A DNA stretch of 6,195 bases from the NCBI GenBank assembly GCA_003662515.1, contig QMYF01000036.1:1-6195 (forward strand), read 5' to 3'. The DNA comes from Candidatus Hecatellales archaeon. Its GTDB lineage: Archaea > Thermoproteota > Bathyarchaeia > Hecatellales > Hecatellaceae. Position 1 is the first letter of the stretch. Every line of letters starts with the position of its first letter. The notes beneath the pieces were generated by a model. That model was not told the origin of the DNA. It saw nothing but the letters and a program-made list of their open reading frames with translations, and ran no database searches. Positions 1-4,811 of the stretch are shown piece after piece. The translations under genes were made by a program, and so were the position numbers.

Positions 1-477
1 CTTCCAGTTTTTAACCGGGATAATGCTGGTGGTGGTGCGTCCAACATCCATGAGGATTGCCTCCCGCAGCTTCCTGGAAACCAGCCAGCCTGAAGCAGCC
101 CAGTTAGCTGAAGCCACCCTCAAAGGATGGGTTTCCGCCTCTTCAACAGGGATCAGCCGGCCCTCCACGCTCACAACCTTTATGGGAGTAGACTTGAAAA
201 GGTCTCCTACGCTGCTTAAAACGTGGATCTCGCCTTCCCGCTTATTCTCGTAGACGTCTGAAACCTCCGCTGTCATGGTTAACCCTACAGCTTCAACTTC
301 AACCTCAGGTAGCAAGCGTAAAAGAAGGTTTAAGGCTTCGGGAAGCCTCTCCTTCCCAGCCTTCCATAAAGGGAAGTATTGGGAAGCCGTGTAGACTTCT
401 AGAGGTTTACCCTCCTCCACTTTAAGGAGGGCAGCCTTAAGATTTGCACCGCCCACATCCAACCCTAGAAAGAACAT
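1..477 (-). CDS. mfnF: MfnF-like ASKHA-fold protein of methanofuran biosynthesis (3' end outside window)
   Basis: The first 159 codons are present and open to the left edge; family members are roughly twice this long. The ATG at 477 is preceded by a GGAGG Shine-Dalgarno at 487–491 and places an ASKHA phosphate-1 motif at the very N-terminus (G5-L-D7-V-G-G10). Further family marks are the stretch L66-T-M-T-A-E-V-S-D-V-Y-E-N-K-R-E-G82, an A-S-A-N-W segment near residue 120–130 and the phosphate-2 motif D144-V-G-R-T-T-T-S-I-I-P-V155. These match the family once named 'H4MPT-linked C1 transfer pathway protein', related to HyuA/oxoprolinase. The characterised member, MfnF, condenses the pyrophosphorylated aminomethylfuran alcohol with gamma-glutamyltyramine in the cytoplasm to give the APMF-Glu core of methanofuran. 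It overlaps the upstream mfnD-like gene by 41 bases, so the two are probably co-transcribed and act in sequence. As I recall the family, residues 147 and 151 are usually Ser and Asp; here they are Arg and Ser. Family assignment is firm; exact reaction is inferred. Confidence 0.85.
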   Translation of the reverse strand, partial: MFFLGLDVGGANLKAALLKVEEGKPLEVYTASQYFPLWKAGKERLPEALNLLLRLLPEVEVEAVGLTMTAEVSDVYENKREGEIHVLSSVGDLFKSTPIKVVSVEGRLIPVEEAETHPLRVASANWAASGWLVSRKLREAILMDVGRTTTSIIPVKNWK

Positions 478-1639
478 CCCGCAGAGCCTCCAAACCTTCC
501 GCATTCAAGGCTCCAGCTAAAGCTTCAACTTTTAAAGCTAAACCCTCCACCGTTTCATCCCAGCCAACTAGGAGGGCTTCCCCTCCTCTTGGAGCATAGA
601 ATTCTAGGCTTGAGGTAGCGGGTGGAAGGCTGGAAGATTTAAGCCAGAAGGCAGCTCGGAAAGGCTTAGGCAAACTGTCTGCAGTAAGCCTTCCTCTGGC
701 TGCTTGAAGCATTAGGCTGGCCAGGTTTTCCGGTAAAACTTTTCTCAATCCCAGGTAGGATGTGGTTAAGCGGAGGTTTATATCCATCACCCAAGCTTCG
801 CCTCCAGCCAAGACTAAGTCTACTCCCAGGAAGCCTGAAGGCTCTCCTCCCAGCGCCTCAGCAGCCTTTAAAGCCTCCTCTACGGCGATTCTTCCGTTTT
901 CAATGGGTAGCGGTGTGAGGCCTCCTAGGTAGCTTCCACCTATAGGTGGCGGATTAAGCTTGACCAGCTGGAGGTTTAAACTTAAAGGGTAGGCTTTGCC
1001 TTTACAGGCGATAAGGCTGACGCTTACAGGCAGACCTGAAACATGTTTCTGGACGAGGACTGGAGGATCTCCCCCCTCCAAGGCGAAACTTAAGGCTTCC
1101 TCCAGCAGCTCCGAGCTGGGAACAAAGCTTAGCCCTGAACATCCAGCCGACCTGGAAGGCTTAACCACTAGAGGGTAATCCAAGTTTAACTTATTAGGCC
1201 CCGATTCAGCCTTCACCGTTTCGGGAAACTTAACCCTCCCTTTCAAAGCCTCCAAGAACTCAGCTTTCCCAGGAAATTTTCTCAAAAGGCTGGATGGACA
1301 GTTCAACGTGGAAACCCCTGCTTCCTCCGCCATCCCTACAAGGGTTGAAAGTGCTCCTCTTTGCTCTGGAGCCACCATAAGCGCAGCCTCGACTTCCGAC
1401 AGCAAGCCTTTCAGGCTTCTCCAAAACTCCTGTTGGCTGCTAACCTTAACTACGCGGTTTGCAGGAAGCCCTGAAGAGTCAATCCGCCCGTCGAGAAGCG
1501 TGTAAACCTGCAGGTTTAAGGCTTTGAAGTCTTCTATTAATGCTTTAAGCATGGCGTAGCCTTCGGTTAAACCCCAAGCAGGAGGCTTTTCCCCCGCAAA
1601 TCCTCCGCCTGAGAAATATTCGCATATCAGGATTTTCAA
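437..1639 (-). CDS. mfnD: ATP-grasp ligase, MfnD-like (tyramine–L-glutamate ligase)
   Basis: A 400-residue ATP-grasp enzyme. Visible motifs, numbered from the TTG at 1639: an N-terminal K-I-L-I-C-E-Y-F strand followed by S-G-G-G-F; the ATP-binding Y-P-L-V-V-K160-P-S-R-S-A-G-C-S-G loop; V-L-V-Q-K-H-V-S-G for the adenine/hinge strand; and the metal/ATP site G-F-L-G-V-D then D286-I-N288-L-R290-L-T-T-S-Y. The last resembles the D-V-N-P-R-T-T-S signature of archaeal MfnD, but with Leu in place of Pro. MfnD uses ATP to join tyramine to the gamma-carboxyl of glutamate, the step before MfnF, which is encoded directly downstream with a 41-base overlap. That pairing strengthens the call. The frame can be opened to another TTG at 1696 (419 residues), but the added residues look unlike protein of this family and would run through the likely promoter, so 1639 is preferred. 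No strong Shine-Dalgarno precedes it (only GGAAG 3 bases away), fitting a short or leaderless transcript. The C-terminal tail ends C-G-R-C-K-S inside the overlap. A related ATP-grasp specificity cannot be excluded. Confidence 0.8.
   Translation of the reverse strand: MKILICEYFSGGGFAGEKPPAWGLTEGYAMLKALIEDFKALNLQVYTLLDGRIDSSGLPANRVVKVSSQQEFWRSLKGLLSEVEAALMVAPEQRGALSTLVGMAEEAGVSTLNCPSSLLRKFPGKAEFLEALKGRVKFPETVKAESGPNKLNLDYPLVVKPSRSAGCSGLSFVPSSELLEEALSFALEGGDPPVLVQKHVSGLPVSVSLIACKGKAYPLSLNLQLVKLNPPPIGGSYLGGLTPLPIENGRIAVEEALKAAEALGGEPSGFLGVDLVLAGGEAWVMDINLRLTTSYLGLRKVLPENLASLMLQAARGRLTADSLPKPFRAAFWLKSSSLPPATSSLEFYAPRGGEALLVGWDETVEGLALKVEALAGALNAEGLEALRDVLSRVGCGRCKS
487..491 (-). promoter_or_regulatory. 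Shine-Dalgarno GGAGG for the mfnF-like gene
   Basis: Read on the minus strand, GGAGG lies 9 bases upstream of the ATG at 477 and within the 3' coding part of the mfnD-like gene. It fixes the mfnF start and suggests internal re-initiation on a shared mRNA. Confidence 0.6.
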
Positions 1640-1711
1640 GGCTTCCAGACAGTATGTATATTTGAGGGGGAACCTTAATTTAAGTGGAAACTTCAAAGGG
1701 GAAGTTAAGGC
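1640..1711. promoter_or_regulatory. Divergent intergenic region with candidate TATA/BRE elements
   Basis: This 72-base gap separates the mfnD-like gene (start 1639, minus) from the PIN-ATPase gene (start 1712, plus). It holds the 11-base perfect inverted repeat CTTAATTTAAG at 1674–1684, which is A/T-rich and reads nearly the same on both strands. Centred about 33 bases before the plus-strand TTG and 40 before the minus-strand TTG, it could act as TATA box for both genes with short leaders. On the plus strand it follows a purine-rich GAGGGGGAA (1664–1672), as a BRE often does. A second A/T tract, TATGTATATTT (1653–1663), is an alternative plus-strand TATA, giving a leader of about 27 bases that includes AAAGGGGAAG (1695–1704). 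Placement is inferred from spacing only. Confidence 0.4.
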
Positions 1712-3526
1712 TTGCCGAAAAGAATAGTTCCAGACACTTCCGTGATTATTAGCGGAAGGCTTGCAGAAAGCCTGGAGAAGGGAGACTTTAAAGTAGACGA
1801 GCTTATCGTTCCCATCGCCGTTTTAGACGAGCTTCAAGCTCAAGCCTCGAAGGGGCGCCATTCAGGCTTCATAGGGCTTAAAGAGCTTAAACGGCTTAGA
1901 GAAGCCTGCAAGGCTGGGAAAGTTAAATTTAAGTTTTCCGGTGGGAGGCCGAGCCTTGACGACATTAGGCTGGCGGCTAGCGGGAGAATCGACAGCATAA
2001 TCGTGGATGTGGCGTTGAGGGAGAAAGCTGAGCTTGTGACTTCCGATTATGTTCAGGCTTTAACTGCTGAGGCTAGGGGCTTAAAGGTTCACTTCCTCCA
2101 GCCGGAGGAGCGGGCTAAAAAGCTTAGACTGGAAGACCTTTTCACCCCTGACACCATGAGTGTTCACCTTAAGGAAGGGGCTGCCCCCATGGCTAAGAAG
2201 GGGAAGCCAGGCGAATTCAAGCTTGTTAAGCTTAGGAGTAAGCCTTTGACGGCTGAAGAGGTGGAAGCCTACATCCGGGAAGTCTACGAGCTGGCTAAGG
2301 TTAAGGGGAGAGGCTTCGTGGAAATCGATAGGGGAAGCGCCTTTGTAGCCCAGATAGGAGAGTTTAGGGTGGCTGTGGCTAGGCCTCCCTTCTCCGACGG
2401 GGTTGAGTTCACCGCAGTCAGACCCATAGTTAAGCTTAAGCTTGAAGACTACAAGCTTTCGGACAGGCTTATGGAACGGCTGAGAACCAAGGCTGAGGGA
2501 ATCCTTATCGCCGGGCCTCCAGGCTCAGGCAAAACCACTTTCGCCTCCTCCCTCGCCGAATTCTACATGGCGCAGGGGAAAATCGTTAAGACCTTGGAGT
2601 CTCCTCGAGACCTCCAAGTTGGCCCGGAAATCACCCAGTATGGGCCTTTGGAGGGAAGCTTTGAGAAGTCGGCTGACGTTCTTCTGCTGGTGCGCCCCGA
2701 CTACACGGTTTTCGACGAGGTTAGGAAAACCGAAGACTTCCAGGTTTTCACGGATATGAGGCTGGCAGGGGTGGGAATGATAGGTGTGCTTCACGCCAGC
2801 AGCCCCATCGACGCCATTCAAAGGTTTATAGGCAGAGTTGAGTTGGGCATGATTCCCCACATCGTGGACACCTTGATTTTCATACGCTATGGTGAGGTGG
2901 AGAGGGTTTACGAGCTTTCCATGACCGTTAAGGTTCCCACAGGGATGACGGATGAGGCTTTGGCTAGGCCTGTAATCGAGGTTAGAGACTTCGAGACAGG
3001 CCGCCTCGACTACGAGATCTACACTTTCGGAGAGGAGAACATCGTGGTTCCTGTGGCTGAGGGGCGGAGGGAAACCCCTGCCGAAAGGCTGGCTGCCCAG
3101 CGGATACTTGAAGAGGTTCGGAAGCTTTGCCCTGAAGCCTCCGTGGAGATGGTTTCCAGCGGGAGGGCTGTCGTCAAGGTTGACAGAGCCTCTATTCCCC
3201 ATCTGATAGGCAGGAAAGGCTCAACCATTAGCAGGCTGGAGAAAAAGTTGGGGGTGAGGCTGGACATTAAGCCTTCGGAGGCAGCCCCCGCGGAGGGGCC
3301 GCCCATAGACTTCGAGCTTCAGGAAACAAAGCGGGGAGTAGACCTATACTTCGACAAGGAGTATACAGGCAAAAGGGTAACCGTTTTCGTTGAGGATGAG
3401 CCTGTGCTCACAGCTCAGGTGGGCAGGAAGGCTAGGGTTAGAATCTCTGGGAGAAGCCCTCCAGGCAGAAAGCTTATTGAGGCTCTGGAGAAGGGTAAGG
3501 GGATTACGGTTAGGCTAGCGGCCTGA
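1712..3526 (+). CDS. PIN domain–P-loop ATPase–KH protein (archaeal PINA / MJ1533 type)
   Basis: A 604-residue, three-module cytoplasmic protein. Residues 1–130 form a PIN nuclease domain with acidic residues D8, E40, D94 (or D99) and D112 in the expected places. Residues about 175–250 are a linker and ATPase N-domain. Residues about 255–440 are a PilT/VirB11-type secretion-ATPase core: Walker A G268-P-P-G-S-G-K274-T, Walker B V-F-D335-E336 and the His box G-V-L-H361-A-S-S. Residues about 470–525 are a KH domain with G500-R-K-G503 in the loop, followed by a beta-rich tail of about 80 residues. The TTG at 1712 is the only credible start: an in-frame TAA lies at 1706–1708, and any later start would lose D8. 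In Sulfolobus the relative PINA is a hexameric ATPase reported to promote Holliday junction migration and to bind the Hjc/Hjm proteins; by homology this one probably works on nucleic acid in recombination or repair. All catalytic PIN acids seem present, so nuclease activity is possible. The gene is monocistronic here and converges with the VWA gene, overlapping it by 17 bases. It has no evident functional tie to either neighbour. Confidence 0.92.
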   Translation: MPKRIVPDTSVIISGRLAESLEKGDFKVDELIVPIAVLDELQAQASKGRHSGFIGLKELKRLREACKAGKVKFKFSGGRPSLDDIRLAASGRIDSIIVDVALREKAELVTSDYVQALTAEARGLKVHFLQPEERAKKLRLEDLFTPDTMSVHLKEGAAPMAKKGKPGEFKLVKLRSKPLTAEEVEAYIREVYELAKVKGRGFVEIDRGSAFVAQIGEFRVAVARPPFSDGVEFTAVRPIVKLKLEDYKLSDRLMERLRTKAEGILIAGPPGSGKTTFASSLAEFYMAQGKIVKTLESPRDLQVGPEITQYGPLEGSFEKSADVLLLVRPDYTVFDEVRKTEDFQVFTDMRLAGVGMIGVLHASSPIDAIQRFIGRVELGMIPHIVDTLIFIRYGEVERVYELSMTVKVPTGMTDEALARPVIEVRDFETGRLDYEIYTFGEENIVVPVAEGRRETPAERLAAQRILEEVRKLCPEASVEMVSSGRAVVKVDRASIPHLIGRKGSTISRLEKKLGVRLDIKPSEAAPAEGPPIDFELQETKRGVDLYFDKEYTGKRVTVFVEDEPVLTAQVGRKARVRISGRSPPGRKLIEALEKGKGITVRLAA

Positions 3527-4811
3527 AAACCCTTTTCGCAGGCCAGCCACGCTGGTCGAAAAAGGTTTTCACGATGAACTCTTTCAGGTTTAACGGGTTG
3601 TCCACATAGGTTATGGTGGCCTGCCTGCTAAGCCTAGCCATGCTTTCGCAGATCGCCCTAAGCTCAGGTCTCCTGTCAAGCATTATAATATTGAGGAAAA
3701 TGTTTGCCTTCCCAGCTGCATAGGCCGCCCTTAAAGCGCTTTCTTCCGGGGTTTGATTGCGCCTGTTGCTGGCTGTGGGTTCGCCATCCGTAATCAGGAA
3801 AATGTTTTTGCTTCCCTCCTCCTTTGAGAGAAGCCCTATCGCGAAGTCTATGGCCTGCCCTATATCCGTGTAGCCGTAGGGCTTAAGCCTGATGATTTCT
3901 CCCCGGCTTAGAAGCCTAGGCTTCTGATTGTAGGCAACCACATGCACCTTGTCCTCCCGGTATTCTGTTTCAAGAAGCTCGCGGAAGGCTAAGGCCGCCA
4001 TAATCCCCCCGCGGAACTTCTCACCGCGCATGGAGTAGGAGGCGTCGATAAGGATGACATTGCAGGAGGCAGTATCATGGTAGGGTATCCGAGCCTTCAA
4101 ATCCTCGTTGGAAATTCTCATGTGAACCGGGTCTCGAAGCGCGGTTTTCACTAGGGTTTCTTGGATGTCGAGGAGGTCGTAGGAGTGCTGCTGTTCGTCG
4201 AAATCCCAGAGCATGTAGGATTGCCTTGTCCCCCAGCCTAGCTCGTCGGTTTCATGGCAGCCCACCTCACCTCTTAAAGATTTAAGATTAAGAAATACTT
4301 CCTCCAAAACTTTCTTGGCAATTATTTTCTCACTTTTCTCAGTGAATTCAGGGTAGGCTACCAGCACGTTTCCGTAAAGCCAGTCCCTCTGAAGCTTAAG
4401 GTCGATGATTCCCTCCTTGCTTAACTCCTCCATTATCTGGTTTAAGAAGTGCTGGAGCAGCTGATCCACGGGAAGCTTTGAGGGGTCAAGCTCTCCCCGC
4501 TTAACCATTTCCAGAAGCTTCTGCCAGGCTTTCTGCTTAGCCTTCTTCTGGCGTAGATACTCCTTAAGCCAGCGGCCTCCCCTAGTTCTGGCATACCTCC
4601 AAAACTCCATTTCGGCTAAATCTTCATCTTTAAGCTGGTCCATGCATTGGCGGATCAGCTGCTCGATGAAGGAGTCTGCCTCTTCGCTTTCGCCTTCACC
4701 TGAACCTAAAGGATTGAAAAGCCGGTAAACTATTTCGTTGACTGTTTCCTCCCCAAAGATGGTTGAAAGCCTTTCCTCCTCCCTTTCACAGCATTCACAG
4801 GGAGGCTTCAC
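3510..4811 (-). CDS. VWA-domain protein, partner of the upstream AAA+ ATPase
   Basis: A 433-residue protein with a complete metal-ion-dependent adhesion site in its C-terminal half (about residues 250–430): D256-A-S258-Y-S260, T315 in G-Y-T-D-I-G, and D342 in I-T-D-G-E-P. The first 240 residues are mostly predicted helix, charged, with a basic stretch near 75–100 and no domain I can name. The N-terminus carries a Cys cluster (C5, C7, C8). There is no AAA+ domain, signal peptide or membrane segment, so it is cytoplasmic and unlike full-length ChlD. It starts at GTG: an in-frame TAA lies 18 bases upstream, and GGGAG precedes the GTG by about 10 bases. It overlaps the AAA+ gene by 17 bases, which argues for translational coupling and a shared complex. 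By analogy with ChlI/ChlD, CbbQ/CbbO, NorQ/NorD and RavA/ViaA, the VWA subunit would bridge ATPase and client through a bound Mg2+. The client is unknown. The 3' end overlaps the opposing PIN-ATPase gene by 17 bases. Confidence 0.88.
   Translation of the reverse strand: MKPPCECCEREEERLSTIFGEETVNEIVYRLFNPLGSGEGESEEADSFIEQLIRQCMDQLKDEDLAEMEFWRYARTRGGRWLKEYLRQKKAKQKAWQKLLEMVKRGELDPSKLPVDQLLQHFLNQIMEELSKEGIIDLKLQRDWLYGNVLVAYPEFTEKSEKIIAKKVLEEVFLNLKSLRGEVGCHETDELGWGTRQSYMLWDFDEQQHSYDLLDIQETLVKTALRDPVHMRISNEDLKARIPYHDTASCNVILIDASYSMRGEKFRGGIMAALAFRELLETEYREDKVHVVAYNQKPRLLSRGEIIRLKPYGYTDIGQAIDFAIGLLSKEEGSKNIFLITDGEPTASNRRNQTPEESALRAAYAAGKANIFLNIIMLDRRPELRAICESMARLSRQATITYVDNPLNLKEFIVKTFFDQRGWPAKRVFRPLA
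3525..3570. terminator. Imperfect hairpin at the convergent gene junction, possible bidirectional terminator
   Basis: The outer arms GAAAACCCTTTTCG (3525–3538) and CGAAAAAGGTTTTC (3557–3570) pair at 13 of 14 positions, with one C/A mismatch. Inside them CCAGC (3543–3547) and GCTGG (3551–3555) form a second stem around the loop CAC, leaving a 4-against-1 internal loop. It begins at the stop codon of the PIN-ATPase gene and lies within the last codons of the opposing VWA gene. Each strand carries a run of four or five T in an arm. Archaeal termination usually needs only T-runs, so the role in termination is a guess; the pairing itself is plain in the sequence. Confidence 0.35.

Noticed and set aside
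23..253. A 76-codon plus-strand open frame at the left edge
   Set aside because: It is antisense to the MfnF-like gene, whose family motifs are clear on the minus strand throughout this stretch.
996..1505. Two short plus-strand open frames (60 and 65 codons) opposite the mfnD-like gene
   Set aside because: Both lie opposite ATP-grasp coding sequence with intact motifs and show no family resemblance.
1640..1696. Longer N-terminus for the mfnD-like protein from TTG 1696
   Set aside because: The extra 19 residues do not resemble the family N-terminus and would cover the likely promoter element; the family's K-I-L-I-x-E-Y start fits TTG 1639.
2525..3202. A 225-codon open frame on the minus strand inside the PIN-ATPase gene
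   Set aside because: It lies wholly opposite the conserved ATPase core, whose motifs are intact. Its translation has no recognisable domain and looks low in hydrophobic-core pattern, so it is an antisense shadow.
3019..3306. A 95-codon open frame on the minus strand opposite the KH region
   Set aside because: Antisense to a conserved KH domain, no ribosome binding context, composition typical of a shadow frame.
4512..4523. Twelve-base perfect palindrome CAGAAGCTTCTG in the VWA gene
   Set aside because: It falls in codons for Q-K-L-L with favoured codons, is isolated, and lies well inside a gene.
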